Positions 21,481 through 34,129 of a stretch of DNA of 64,000 nt are shown here, piece after piece. The DNA comes from Branchinecta lynchi (Eukaryota; Arthropoda; Branchiopoda; Anostraca; Branchinectidae), in NCBI GenBank assembly GCA_023053575.1, contig JAKZAP010000012.1, positions 22,556,780 through 22,620,779 on the forward strand, in the 5' to 3' direction. A program made the translations under genes and the position numbers. The notes beneath the pieces are model-generated. The model was not told the DNA's origin and made no database searches. It saw nothing but the letters and a program-made list of their open reading frames with translations. The first letter of the stretch is position 1, and each line of letters starts with the position of its first letter.

Positions 21481-21779
21481 TTTTCGGATCCCAAATGAAG
21501 GTAGGGCCACTTAGCAGGATCTGCCCCTCTGTCTTTGTTCACGACGGTTCCAGAAAAATGTGATACATTTAGCTAGAAGTTGGATAATGTGCTTCAGTTC
21601 GAGCCTTTCCAAAGAAGAAGTACTGATCATCCAGAAAAAGAAGACCAAAGGTTCCGATGGGATCCCAAAAAATATAATATTTGATCCTGATAATTGCGAA
21701 CGAACTACCATGTACTTGTCCACAAAAAAAAAGAAAGTTCAGAAACGAATTCAGCGTATCTCCTTAGCCGTATAAAGAA

Positions 21780-22275
21780 CATATAATCAACTTCAAGTAA
21801 AACCTTAACTTATAAAAGAAATCCGGTTTCAACCGGAATCCGAACGACCTATATCTCTCGGTAAAAAAAGAGATTGTCATATACAGATTCAGCATATCTT
21901 CTTACCCCTAAATCTGTCATCTAATCAAGTTCAAATAAAACTTTTGCTTTTAACAAATTTCCCGGTTTTGGCCTGATTCCGGGCGAACAAGTTGTCCGGG
22001 TAGAAAATGCTTTTCACACAAGTGTTCAGCATGTCTTCTTACCCCGAAATCGAACATCTAATCAGCTTCAAATAAAACTTTTACTTTTAGCAGACATTTC
22101 CGGTTTTGGCCGGATTCCGGGCTAACTACTTGTCCGGCAAAAAAAAATGGTTTTCAACGTCGTGTTCAGCATGTCTTCTTACCCCTAAATCGAACATCTA
22201 ATCAACTTCAAATAAAACTTTTACTTTCCGGTTTCGGCCGGATATACAGTGATCACTACTTGATTTTCAAATTTA
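21780..22275 (+). repeat. Array of a ~120-146-bp tandem repeat
   Basis: Three to four units based on GGTTTTGGCCGGATTCCGGG, ACTACTTGTCC, GTTCAGCATGTCTTCTTACC and AATAAAACTTTTACTTTT. The right edge abuts the LINE fragment at 22301. The same unit occurs at 8230-8400, 23070-23205 (other strand) and 52150-52560. Confidence 0.7.
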
Positions 22276-22300
22276 GCGGCAATAAAGTAATCAGTCTCTG

Positions 22301-22790
22301 CTATAATAGCTTGCAAGGGAACCGGGAAAGGATAGCGAGACCACAAGATGGCCTGCCCCTCTTTCTCACAATTGCACGGCGAAAGAGAAGATGAAAATCC
22401 GAAAACAATGCTAACAGGCTTTTGCGGTCTTCCGACAGAAAATGCTCCTGAATCAGCACTAGATCATGGGACTGAGATAACTGCGAGAGAATGGGGACGC
22501 GATCGGTAACTTTTCCATTGATGTTCCACGACAGCAGCCGGCAACTGGATTTCATTTTGTACCAGATTTACCTTTTAGCAGAGCCTGTGCAATGGGGCAG
22601 TTATAATTGTAACACGGGTGACTGTCTGATTTGCAGAGAGCACATTTTGCGGGTCTCTGGTAGGGGGCTGCTTGGGAGCTTCCATGACCTTGTTCGCCAC
22701 AGGCGGAACAACTAATGATAAGAATTTTTCTCCAGTCCGACGTTAAAAAATAAGTCGGCTTCGTGAGCAATGAGAGAAGATTAAATGACG
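22301..22790 (-). mobile_element. LINE fragment: ORF1 CCHC end overlapping ORF2 endonuclease start
   Basis: On the - strand, 22770-22552 holds the end of a nucleic-acid-binding ORF1 with cysteine/His clusters (CSACGEQGHGSSQ; KCALCKSDSHPCYNYNC). Its stop overlaps the ATG of a second frame (22555) in the sequence ATGA. The second frame opens with CRLLSWNINGKV and HDLVLIQEHFL, the first two motifs of the APE-type endonuclease of LINE ORF2. It ends after about 84 residues where the tandem repeat begins. The rest of the endonuclease and the polymerase are missing here. Confidence 0.72.
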
Positions 22791-23214
22791 GGTCTGATTA
22801 TTGCAACATGTCATTTGATTTCTATTTTTTGTTTGAACTCTATATTCAGAACAAGTCAACTCCAATTTCAGTTTTTTGGGATCCCAAGACGTCCGTCCGT
22901 CTGTGCGCACTGTAACTCTCGAAGGGAATGAAATATTTTGATGAAACTTGGTATGACGGTTGTTTGGGTCAAGAGTAAGGTCGAGTTCGTAGATGGGCTA
23001 TGTAGCCCTACATTTAGGGGTGGGGGTTTAAATTAAGGGGCAAATGAAATATTTTTAAACATATAATGGTAAGAAGGGTAAGAAGACATGCTGAACACGA
23101 CGGTGAAAACCATTTTTTTTTGCGGGACAAGTAGTTAGCCCGGAATCCGGCCAAAACCGGAAAGTCTGTTAAAAGTAAAAGTTTTATTTGAAATAGCAGC
23201 TGAGGTGTTGTGTT
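22791..23214. repeat. Single ~130-bp repeat unit (- strand) and short repeat phrases
   Basis: About 23070-23205 is one unit of the same repeat as 21780-22275, reversed. About 22870-22960 holds the phrases GGGATCCCAAGACGTCCGTC and GATGAAACTTGG, seen in other repeats of this window. No gene. Confidence 0.5.
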
Positions 23215-25560
23215 AAAGCTGGACACTCAGTTTTGAGAAAATCGGCACTAAGGCCATCAGAATCTGTAGAACCAGTTCTTCTTAATTTTCGGAAAGCAAT
23301 TTCGATGGAAGAACAAGTAACGGGAAGAACAGAAGGTTGAAATATTTTCCTTGGTAGGTATTTAAGAAGTAAATTTTCAAAGTGCTGCTGAATCTGGTTT
23401 TTGCAACCACTGAATAGACCACTGTAATGGCTGGTCAGTCAGCCATAGTTAGCGCGGAAGGAGGTACAGCCAGGGGCGTCGCAAGTGCATTTTCGGTGGG
23501 GGGGGGGGGGGTGCAGAGCCAAAATTTTACCGAATCTTTCAAAAATTTTACCGAATCCTAGAACTCAGAATTCGAGCTTTAAATTATGGAACAGAAACGA
23601 TTACGTGGGAAGAGTGACAATAAATGGCAGCATGAAAGACGATAAGCCAACTATTAGGCGGCGTTTCGGCGAAGCCCAAATGTAGAATATATTGTCGGTT
23701 ATGATTGCAGGAACATCTTCTATCTATTATAGCCAATATAAAACTAAATCGAGCGCCGCAGGCGAAAATTTTGAAATCCATTTTTTTCTGTAGGCTAAAA
23801 TTCGACTGCTTCTCTTACAAATTCTATCATTTACCGTTGATTAAACACTAAGACTCTCCAGAAACCGGATAGAGCGACGTTCCGGTAGCAGCAGCAACTG
23901 TAGTCTAGTTAATATACTACCCATGATGACATAAAATGAGCGCCGCAGGCGAAATTTTTTTTTTCGATTTTTCCTGCCAAATTTAATTTCCATCCGAACT
24001 CTAGCTTTAATGTTTGAAAATCTCAATCCTAAAATTGGCTTACCCCCCCCCCCCGTCAAATGACGCGCCCTTCCACAAAATAGAGAATATTACGGAAAGT
24101 GCTGCAGGCGGAATTGTCGAAATATTTATGATTAGATATTCTTTTGGGGATCCAGAATAAAAGTAAGGACTATTGATTGTACCATAGATCATCCCTTTTG
24201 TCTGCGACCAGTGCTTCACTCGACCTCTTCTGAGTTTCGAGATTCGTGGTAACATCCGAATCCTGGAAATTGTAACGAATAAATTACCGAATACCAGTTA
24301 TTATACCGAATAAGTTTAGACCGATATTAAGTTCGGGATTCTGTATAACTACCCTATCCCGGTTATTATACCGAATTGTTTTGGTATCGAAAGACTACCG
24401 AACAATTTTCTTATTCGGTATACTTTCGTCGGAACTGGAACGAAGTCAGGATTCATGGTTAACTTCCTAATCCTGGAAATTATACTGAGTAAATTACCGA
24501 ATTCTGTGTAACTACGGAATCTCCATAAATATACCGAATAGTTCCGGCATCGACAAATTACCAAATGATTTCAGTAAATTCTCTCACCGAATTCGTGATA
24601 ACTACCGAATACTGGCAATTATACTGAATCCCGATCATTATACCAAAGAGATAGGTACATATAGCCTATTTAGGATTCTGTATAACTACCGAATCCCCGT
24701 AAATATATCGAACAGTTCTGCTATCGAAAAAGTACCGAACAATTTTAGTGAAATTTTGGGCCTCCGGCCCAAAATTTTACCGAATCTCAAAAAGGTGGAG
24801 GGGTGCAGCACCCCCCCCCCCTTGCGACGCCCCTGGGTACAGCTGAACCTTTATCTGCACGAAAGGACCTTACTGCCACTCTTTTTTTGTCACTGGGAGC
24901 ATCTAAGCATTCACGTTTCGTTTTAGCTTTTAGATTAACGACAGTACCATTCCCTGGGCGTCCACAAGCAATTCAAATATTTAGCCAAAAGTTTGCCGTG
25001 TTTTTGCCTTCTTAACTTCAGGACTGACTTTCCAAATAGGTTTCCTTGTACCAACTCGAATTCTCTCAGTTGGTACAGCAATATCGGCTGCCAATTTCAA
25101 GCAATGGACAAGCTCGCTACAATAACAATTAATATCAACGGACGACGTAGTAGCTGCTACACCAGTCTGAAGAAGGTGAAAAGGAACTTTTAATAGCGAG
25201 CGAAGATTAGTTAACGTAGAAATGGAGAGCACAGCATCTATATAATTCTAGTTACGCTTTTGGATCCAGGCCTTCTTGGGATTTGGACAACGGATTCGAG
25301 AAACAGGGACAACAAAACGTAAAGACAGGGGCAGATGGTCGTCCTCAATTTTCTCCTCATCAACCTCAACAATACCGTCAATGAGACTTTTTTCAAAAAC
25401 AATCAAATGATCAAGGTTGGAAACATTAGCGCCACGATTATGTATATATAAAAAGGGTAGAGACTTCTCAATGAGACTGTGAGCTAAAGGTAAAGAATCG
25501 AAAAATAAGTCAGTCCTTACACAAGAAGTTAGAAGATCAGTGTTGCCGTGATGTCTTTTT
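23215..25560 (-). mobile_element. LINE ORF2 fragment (endonuclease end to start of RT), split by a hAT element
   Basis: Read on the - strand: 25560-25250 encodes the end of the endonuclease (NRGANVSNLDHLIVFEKS, EDDHLPLSLRF). 25232-24981 follows (VPTERIRVGTRKPIW, PEVKKAK), then the conserved IACGRPGNGTVVNLKAKTK stretch down to 24844. The reading is cut by the element at 23471-24835 and resumes at 23470-23215 with RRTGSTDSDGLSADFLKT, the lead-in to the polymerase. Stops and small frameshifts are scattered. It ends abruptly at the ~130-bp repeat. Confidence 0.72.
23471..24835. mobile_element. Nonautonomous hAT-type element, 1.37 kb, 8-bp TSD
   Basis: Ends CAGGGGCGTCGCAAG and CTTGCGACGCCCCTG, with the duplication GGTACAGC at 23463-23470 and 24836-24843. 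It is closely similar throughout to 3830-5023, including the GCGCCGCAGGCGAAA phrases and the ACCGAAT-rich right half. It interrupts a LINE, so it is younger than that copy. No transposase. Confidence 0.9.
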
Positions 25561-25599
25561 CATAAAATCGTTTGTCCCCGCACTTCGAAATTGGGTGAT

Positions 25600-26340
25600 T
25601 TGACGTGTTTAATGGTTTCCCTTTCTTTATCGAAATTGCTAATTCATCCAACTTTCGTTCACTCCGCATCGATTTCACCGCATACAGTCTGTCTCGCAAC
25701 GTAGGTCTAGTTTGGTTCTGGTTCGTGACGGAATTTTCGTAATTCGGTAATTAATTAGATTCATTTGGTTCTGATTCGTGACCGGATATGATAATCCATC
25801 CGACTTTTGTTCAGTCCGCATCGATTTCGCCGCATTCAGTCCGTCCCTGCGTAAATTCGGTGATTTAACCTGTTTATTTGGTCTCATTCTCTACCGAATT
25901 CTAATTCGGTCGCACTCGGTCAGTTCATTTCATAATTCGCTCATTAATCAGATTCATTTGGTTCTGATTCGTGACCGAATACGATAATTCATCCAGCTTC
26001 TGTTCAGTCCGCATTGACTTCGCCGCATTCGGTCCGTCTCTGCGTAAATTCGGCGATTTAAACTGTTAATTTGGTCTCATTTTCTACCGAATTCGGTAAT
26101 TCGGTCAATCCATTTCATAATATAATTCGGTGAGATTCAGTTGGTTCTGATTCATTGCTGAATGCAGTAGTCCTTTAGTCAGTTTCTGTTACTAGACTTG
26201 CCGAATTCGGTTGTTTTAGGTGGTTCTAACAAGAGTTTTATTCCATTACGAAACTCGGTTGTAATACCGCTCTCGATACTGTTCTTATTTTTTTAGATCG
26301 TTTTCGGTATACTACGAATTCCTTCTTTGCTTCAACCCAG
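25600..26340. repeat. Tandem repeat, ~150-195-bp unit, three degenerate copies
   Basis: The phrase TTCAGTCCGCATCGATTTCG with following CCGCATTCAGTCCGTC and GCGTAAATTCGG recurs at about 25640, 25791 and 25985. Between copies lies TTGGTTCTGATTCGTGACCG. No protein family was recognised. Confidence 0.6.
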
Positions 26341-29039
26341 TTACTGAGTTCGGTAATTTAAGTGGCGTTTATTTAGCTCTCGTTCTTTACCATTTACAGT
26401 AGCTTCAGCTGGTTGCTGTTCATTTTTACTTCTTAGCACGTCTCTTGACGTGAAATCTAGCCTAATTTTGTTCGCTGTAAATTCCGAATAAATGTACTTT
26501 GTATCCACTTTACCCTGGATCGCCCCTTTCGTTTCGCCAGACAACTCCGAGTTGAATAGGTAATTTTGGTATGTCAGAAAGGCATTTTTATCATCAGTGT
26601 TTGACAAAGGTTCTGCGGCGCATTTCGCAGTCTTCATTAGTTAGACAAGGGTTACCTCATTTAGTTGACGTTTCAGGCTAGGAATTTTGGGGGCTGGAAC
26701 TATGTTAAAAGCTAGAATTTGCATGGGAAGTCATTAAATGTTGCCAGAAAAAAGGCGGATTCAAAAAATTTCGCCTTCGGCGCCTTATTTGATCATGAGT
26801 ACAGTCGTTAGCGACGTTGTCGCTATGCAGCAACACCGTTTTTTTGCGATTATTTCAAGTCCCGTCGGCAAAACTGGAAAGGTCTTCCATAGGGAAAAGG
26901 TGACTTTTTACGTTGTAGCTTGATGAAGGCAACTCGCTGTGTTTTTGCAGTTTTTTCTACGAAATTCAGTAAAAACCAGATACCGATTCGGTCAATTTTA
27001 CCAGGTGCGCCTCCCCAATGAAGAAAGGCTCGGGACGCCTCTGCGCCAGGGTTACAAAGTGAGAAAACTGAGAATAAAAGAAGTCAAAAACAGAAGATTC
27101 CCATGTCCTTATGTGTGAAAGAGTTCACTGCAGGTTTCGGCAAACTTTGTGTTTGTGACGGGCAAAACTCGGCACGGCCGAAGAAGCGCTAAAAACCCGT
27201 AGGGACGAGACAAAACAACGGATAAAGGTGGGGGAGCTAGGTGTATTATAAAAGGCAGAATAAGCAAGATGTGACATTTAAGAATCTAGCCAGTTATGAC
27301 ACGAAATAATACCTGTTCTGTTATGAGTGTGTAGGGAAATCCCCTCATGACCTAACTCCTGCACCACCGATAAGACATTGACGGTGTCTCAAGTACACAA
27401 GACGGAAGGGACTATTATCCCCCTGCAAACCCGTAATGCTTGCTTTTGTGAGCCAGGCGGATTCGACGACAGACTCTGCTTATACTGGGTCAATAGCTGA
27501 TCTTGCCCAAGTGGTCTTGTTTCCTACTCAAATTCGAAAGAGCCTTTCGACAGAACAGGGCTCTTGTCCCTCAATTCCAACGAAGAAGTGTAATGGAGGA
27601 GAGCCCCTGCACTTCGTCGTTTTTCGCGTCACATAGTTTTGGGTAGGGTATGCTTAGATTCTTTTGCTTTTGCTGGCCGGGAATGATTCTTCCGTATTTG
27701 ATAGAGCCTCGTGAATGGGATCTGCGCCAAGATGAACTGATGGAAAATCAACGAAGGTCTGCGGCAAGGAGGAGTTAAACACTTTGTGATTTTTCTGTGA
27801 AGGAGGGAAGAGTTTTGGGGTGGGATCTTCGACTGGCAGCAGCCGATACATACTACCCACTTCAGATTGTTTTTGCAAGGCTACTCACGAGCTTGGGCTA
27901 TTTAAAAATTTACTCAAATGATTACAAACATAACAAGAACTGGCATTGCGAAGCATTTGAGTCCAGCAGTCTTCAGAGGAAGACGGAGTATTCAACACTG
28001 TGGCTTTCAGAAACTTTGCGTTTCTGAAACGAAAACGAATCTCGTGGTATCACGAAGTAAAGCCGCGTCTTCGGTCGGTATTCTCCAAAGCAGCAGAGCC
28101 GAGTTGTAATCGGCGGTTTCAACTAGCGTCTTCACGCGGTTGGCCGACTATCAGAAGAACTAGGATGTTCTGAAACACAGCTGGTGGAATTGTTTCCTTT
28201 AAACAGTTAAGCCGAGTCTTCACCTCCCGGGACTTCCGGAATTCAGATTATTCTTTGACGTCTCCTGGAAATTGCATGTGGAATATGAACCGGTCCAAAC
28301 GTATATCAAAATAATCCGGAAAAAAGGGGCTTCCAAGGGGCTTCCAGATTTCCGGAATTTTTAAGAACGTGTCCGAAAGCTTTTTGGTGCTGTAAATACT
28401 GCATTTTCTTTTTTTTTGGTCCGAAAGCTGTTACCTTTTTTTCTTCTCTGACACTTCTAGAATACCAAAATTTAAGTCAGAAAGAAGAAGAAAAAAAATT
28501 GGCCTTATAAAACTGACAAAATGGATCAGCTACTGATATCCCACCTTCTTATCCTTCCTTTCTTCGTTGGCCATGATCGCCAGTTGTCTTAGAATTTGGA
28601 ATGTTTGCCGAATTGTCAGTTGTCTTTTCGAATCTGTTATGTTTGCCGCCGAGAACACTGAGAGAATCGCCGTACTCCCCAGTTTCTTCTTGAAAATTCA
28701 GCATTCTTGCTGAATTGTTCGATGAATTTTATGCTGAATTAATGCTGCATTAATTGGGCGAAAATTTGAGCCCGTAAGCGAAGTGAATTAATTCAAAATT
28801 TTCGTTCGTTTCGGAGCTTTCGGACACGTTCTAAGTATCGCAGAAGAAATACAAAAAAAAAAAAAATCTCGAAAAATCTGGGAACCCAGATTCCGGAAGG
28901 TGAAGACTCAACTTTAATCCCGCGTATCGCCTCGCTTTCCGTTCTTTTTCCTGGAATTCCAAGATTCCCAAGAACTCGAGAGCTGAGCAGAAAGTTGAAA
29001 GCGGCGGGAAATCCGAACGATGACATGGCTTAAACAAAC
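26341..29039. other. Long stretch with no recognised gene
   Basis: The longest frame is 98 residues on the - strand (26341-26637), beginning MKTAKCAAEPLSNTDDKNAF. It has no known motif and no second copy in the window. About 28380-28770 is AT-rich. Nothing else could be supported. Confidence 0.4.
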
Positions 29040-29312
29040 AGCGTGTTCCACCCTACTTACCATAGTTGCTACGCATGACGTCACGAATTCTATTTTTTTG
29101 GCCGTCAAGGCTGGAACGATCACGGGCGAATCCGACCAATCATGTTACAAATTTGCTTAATTACCACGCTTACTGCGCTCCCAAGCATGGTATGCAAATA
29201 GTTACTATTAGTTATTTCGAGAAGGTTGGAACGGTCAGCGTAGTAACTTTTCACGAGGTTGGAACGAAAATAGTAACTAATAGTTACTATTGTCAGACGG
29301 GTGGAACACGCT
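29040..29312. mobile_element. MITE family C, copy 2
   Basis: Ends AGCGTGTTCCACCC and GGGTGGAACACGCT; flanks CAAAC and CAAAA could be a 5-bp duplication with one change. It shares ATAGTTGCTACGCATGACGTC and the AGTAACTAATAGTTACTATT palindrome with the other copies. Confidence 0.72.
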
Positions 29313-29537
29313 CAAAATAAAGAGTATGGAGTACGTTCAAGCGTCACTGGCAAGCAAAAGGAGAGATTACTTTTTCTTAGCTGCTCCAGTTATTCAGGCG
29401 ATCCGTTTTCCATTCATACAACAATTACCGTTTCCGGATTACGACCCGATTTGGGATCGGTCTGACATTCGCTGATTAAGAGTTCCTGACAAGATTTTTA
29501 CCACGTCGTCAGGAAAAGTTGAGATTTTTTATAACTT

Positions 29538-30122
29538 CACTGTAAAAAGTTTCTCCGAGTAAGGATTAAAAGTTAACTGCAGTATTTGCTACTGGGATTA
29601 ATCTTATATCTACTAAGATAAGATTAATCCGAATTAGAGATAAGATTATCTTTTTAGAGACAAGATTAATCCCAGTAGCAAATACAAGATTTTTGTTTAG
29701 TGTTCGCAGATGGAGCTAATGCAGCGCAGAAAATCTAGCAGAGAAAACCTTGTCATCTGTCCGTATCATTATCCTAGTAATTCAACAGAAATCGAACCTG
29801 ATTACAGCGTTTGTTGTTTTCAGACACAGCCTAAAGAGGACCCTCGCCAAGAAGGGCTGAAATATCCCTGACGAATATCCTAGCTGACTTGCTCATTTTG
29901 AGTATTTTTTATATATGATTCCCAGTCAGCCTGGGCTGAAGGAATATTCATCCTATACTGTAAATAATTTTTTGCAGTATCTGCTACTGGGATTAATCTT
30001 GTCTCTAAAAAGATAATCGTACCTCTAATTCGGATTAATCTCATCTCAAGAGAGACAAGATTAATCCCAGTAGCAAATACTGCAATTAAGTTTAATCCTT
30101 ACTGGGAGAAACTTTTGCAGTG
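29538..30122. mobile_element. Long inverted-repeat element, TIR CACTGTAAAA
   Basis: The left arm from CACTGTAAAAAGTTTCTCC and the right arm ending GGAGAAACTTTTGCAGTG are inverted over about 80 bases. Each arm itself contains a smaller palindrome around GCTACTGGGATTAATCTTGT, so that phrase occurs four times. No duplication of the flank was found. Noncoding. Confidence 0.68.
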
Positions 30123-31744
30123 TTGTATTGTTTTACAGGTCATCCGTCGTATGAAACCATGAGCATCTCATGGGAGAATGTGAATGTCTTATGCAAATGA
30201 GGGTTCAGTGGAGAGAGGGGGGGGGGGGGGGGGGCATTCCTAACATCTGACACAATCTCTCGGCTTCTTCTGCATAATTTTCTAGTCCTTCATCTTTAAA
30301 AGGTTTAACGCCTCTAATATTTATGAAAGATGGAAAACTGTCCAAGGGAATTTTACCGTGGCAAACAAACCAAAAAATGTTGAGTTTAGAAGTCAAGGTC
30401 TCCAGTTTCGAAGCCTCATAGACGGGTCAAGGCCGTAATGACAGAGTCTCGCCGAGGAAATCAAAAATTATTTTGATGGGGAAGCCACCCCTGAGAGTAA
30501 AACATAGCGTTGACTATTAACCGAAGGTCGTGGGTTCAAAATCTGCCCGAGGTCCATTTTTCCTTTCAATTAACGGTCATTTTGTTTAGTTCGATTTGCG
30601 AGGCTGTTACTAGTGTGAATTTAAACGGATCGCCCAGACGCTGTGATACCCAGAGAAGTACTAAAAAGACGAAGTATTCAAATCAAAGTAACTGGCTCAA
30701 AATCAAAGACTTAATCGTTCACCCTCTTGTACAGCACACTAACAAGACAGGACACTCCTTAATTTTACAATACGGATTTCGGGGACACGACTTATATGGC
30801 GAGAACGAATGGGAAATCCTTAGAGCTTGGTCACACTGGGCTCAAAAAGCCGCCTATTCGACAAACAACTGGAAATCCCTAGGGAACGTGAGATTTGATG
30901 GGCTTTGTGGCAGCTTGTGGATAATGAGCAGACTTCAATTAGGGGTCCTGTAACATAATTATACATGCTGTGTTGCTGTTCTCCTGAATTTAAAACGACA
31001 ACATTCAGAATTAGTTGTATTTTGTTCTTTTTTCTACTTTTGCAACCCCAGATGCCACGAAATGAGCCAAGTATGACCAAGCTCTTATGGACCCACTTTC
31101 CCATTCCAAGAGTGTCGTATCTCTGTAATCCGCCAGTACAGAGGGTAAACCAGTAAACCCACGCTCAAAATAACTAACAAACTAAAACGAAACAGATCAC
31201 TTATTCCGCGATTATGCATACACCCGGCGATATGCGATTATGCAACATATCTATCCAAATCGCACCTCCAGCCCAAAAACTTGGCAAGAAAGAACAAGCT
31301 CTAACCCCAAAATATCGAAATAATCGCAAAAATGGCGGATACTTAAAACATGAAATAAAACCGCCCGGGCACTTCAAACAACTTACAAAAAACGTTAAAA
31401 AAGAAGTGTTAAAACGACTTAAAATTAAACCCGGGAAGCTTGGAGTAGAATCCATATGCTGAAAACAATGCCGAGATACCTTCAATGAGCAGAAAGGGGT
31501 GGTGACAACCTTCGGATTCGTCGCTTGAGATTTGTCGACTAAAGCTTGGATACAAATTTTGAGATTTAAGAATCAATGATGCATACAGCAAGCCTACACC
31601 TGATTGGCTTTCTTTATATCTTTATAAAGTTCCACTATAGCGTGTCTTTCTTAGTGCCCAAGCTCTCTTAAGCACGGAACACAGTGGCTCTCGCTTCAGA
31701 AAGCTCATCCTACACTGTCACGAGTCTTGTTAGGTTTAACCAAG
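30123..31744. other. Stretch with no supported gene; weak tRNA-like segment
   Basis: 30510-30953 on the + strand is open for 147 residues but lacks a known motif. About 30505-30555 resembles the 3' half of a tRNA (CTATTAACCG before GGTCGTGGGTTCAAAATC, a B-box-like run), without a convincing 5' half. A G-run lies at 30219-30235. Confidence 0.3.
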
Positions 31745-32314
31745 AACAAATAATCAGATAGAACCTCCGTCTCCCTATCTCTGTACTACGAATATGCCGA
31801 GTCGAGTATTATCCCGTACATTTCCGCTGTGAACGAGCGGAGGTTAGTCAGTGATTGTGTTTAATTAATTTTATATTGCACCAACACCAGACAAAATTGA
31901 TTCCCTTCCGAATCTGAAAGGGAGTCCTTTTTGATGATGGCGATGATAATCGGATAATCATCATTCCCCGTCCGTGGGGACTCGCGAGAATACGGGAAGT
32001 CAGTCCCCGGGACAAACAAAAACGCGGAGACTCCTCAAGTGGAGTCCTCGGAGAACGGCGAGAGTACGCCTTATATCGCTGTGAAACCACCTTCACGAAA
32101 AGTAGAAGACAAAGCTGATTGGTTCTTTGGACGCGTTCAAGAGCGGGTCAGCGCGCGGAGTACGACTCCTGCATTTTTCTCTCTGCGATGAGCAACGGCG
32201 AAGAGAAGGCGAGTAAAAACCTACAGTACATACCTCTAGATCCGCCCAGTTTTGTCGGGGTATTCATAGTCGCTGCATGGTACCAAAGACAGAGGTTCTA
32301 TCTGATTATTTGTT
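31745..32314. mobile_element. Inverted-repeat element carrying a nested MITE
   Basis: AACAAATAATCAGATAGAAC at 31745 continues for 23 bases and is perfectly inverted at 32292-32314. The interior contains the - strand MITE at 31848-32071. The outer borders may extend further. Confidence 0.5.
31848..32071 (-). mobile_element. Truncated copy of the CGGCGTATTCTC MITE
   Basis: Read on the - strand it starts AAGGCGTACTCTCGCCG and follows the first 220 bases of 1456-1870, including the phrase GGAGTCTCCGCGTTTTTGTT. It breaks off near 31848. Confidence 0.6.
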
Positions 32315-32356
32315 CTCGATTTAACAAATGACTCCGCATCCTTCTGTAACACGTTG

Positions 32357-32630
32357 AGCGTGTTTCACCCTCTTACCATAGTTACTGCGCATGACGTCAT
32401 GAATTTTGGCTTCTGGGCGTCAAGGCTGGAACGTATTTGTCGGTAAAATATCACTCCACGGAGTAATCCAGCCAATCACGTTACAGAGATCCATGGTTAC
32501 CACGCTCCCGAGCATGGTACGCAAATAGTTACTATTTCGAGAACGTTGGAACGGTCAGCGTAGTAACTTGTCGTGAGGGTGGAACGGAAATAGTAACTAA
32601 TAGTTACTACTTAGAACGGTAGAACACGCT
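32357..32630. mobile_element. MITE family C, copy 3
   Basis: Ends AGCGTGTTTCACCC and TAGAACACGCT with the same internal phrases as copies 1 and 2. The flanks CGTTG and GGTTA agree in only three of five bases. Confidence 0.7.
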
Positions 32631-33737
32631 GGTTATGACGGTGCCGATAATATTCATACTATGATCTTTTAGAAGTGTCATGTTTCGCGAAAAGATATCA
32701 CAAAACCGTTGTAACACAAATATTTTGTGGCACTATGCATTACATTTAACACGAAGGTGCGCATTGATGTGCTAAATGTTATCCGATTTCTGACAGGTAG
32801 CTGTACTTGTTTTAAAAGCAAGAAGCGACTGGCCACTCGGTCACTCGTGCATTACGACGGAAATGGGTCAAAAGTCACACCCCTGGAAATGTTACCATAT
32901 ATATGCTTCAGGAGTGCTTTAAACTAGGGAGTATGAGAGGTGCAGAGTGAAGTTGGTCAGGTGATTGGCCAGGCTTTAACCGTATACTTCGTAACGGAAT
33001 TACCAGTGGGGGAATTTTTTGCTGCCACCAGCAACAAAAAGAAAGATTATCAGACACATGCTCAATCCACTACACTCATTGGCAGTCGTTTTAACACTTA
33101 ACGAACGTGAACACACTGAAAATTATTAACAAATTAACCTGGAAGACTGGCATTGTAGCATATTTTTTTTTACATGCAACGGAATGAGTATAATTTCGTC
33201 TGGAATTTTCCCCTTAACCGAAAGGAATGTCAAGGCACCAATTTTTTCGCATAGGCACTTTCACAACTTTGCAAACAGTTTGCATTTCGATTTTTGTTAC
33301 GAAAGACTTCGAAAGGCACTTCACAAGGGTATGGCAGAGTTAAAATTCAACTGAACTTTCTGCATAGTATTCAACACAGGTAAGTTCAGCGCTCCTGGTA
33401 CATTGGTTTCTATCACTCCCTCCTTCGTCATGATTACCTCTTGCGCCGGACCCACCAACGAGCTTGCAATCGAACACTTGTTGGTAAGTCGCATCACACC
33501 AAAAGCCTGTCTAATCCTGTACCCTAAAATCCTTGATTTACCGGAAATGCAGTGGTTCGGTTCAGTTTCATTTTTTTTTTTTTGCAAGTCGGTTTCCTGC
33601 TAGTCCTGTCGACCCTTGGTCGTCAAAGCAGCAGGACACTAGCGACGCGAGTACTCGATACCAAAAAGCGCGGTAGCATTCGGCGGAACTTCTCGCTGCG
33701 ACTGAGTACTCGCTTAGGGAGTATTTTTGAAACAAGA
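32631..33737. other. Stretch with no recognised feature
   Basis: No gene or repeat family recognised. Short frames (for example 33321-33587 on the - strand) show no motif. Confidence 0.4.
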
Positions 33738-34128
33738 GTTGCGTTTTTGCCGATACCAAGGTATCTGATACAACGGTCTAAATTTGTTTTTGAAGTTATC
33801 GTGGCACGGTATCTGTACGGCCGAAGGGTGTTTTCGCAGTTGTATTTGGCCAGTTATCGTGGTATCTGAAACTGGTCGTAGTATCTGAAAAATTCATCTC
33901 ACTTTCATCAGTTTTTGTCAAACTGGGGGAAAAGAAGTTTGGCACTTAGTGATGTGACTGACTATCAGTTTTTCTTTTGGGGTGACTTAGAAAAGCGCAA
34001 TTTCGGCAATTTGTTTTTCGTTTTTGCAGAGCAACCGTATATCAGATACCACGATATCTGCAAAAACGACTAATTGCAGATCGAGTTAACAGATCCCACG
34101 GTATGTGCAAAAACGCAACTAAGGATTC
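33738..34128. mobile_element. Inverted-repeat MITE, TIR AGTTGCGTTTTTGC
   Basis: AGTTGCGTTTTTGCCGATACC near 33738 is inverted at about 34105-34125 (GGTATGTGCAAAAACGCAACT). Both arms repeat the phrase GGTATCTG. Noncoding; borders are approximate. Confidence 0.5.
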
Positions 34129-34129
34129 C

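Noticed and set aside
30510..30953. 147-residue + strand frame
   Set aside because: No domain, no second copy and no splice or promoter context. It is kept only as a weak possibility in the region note.
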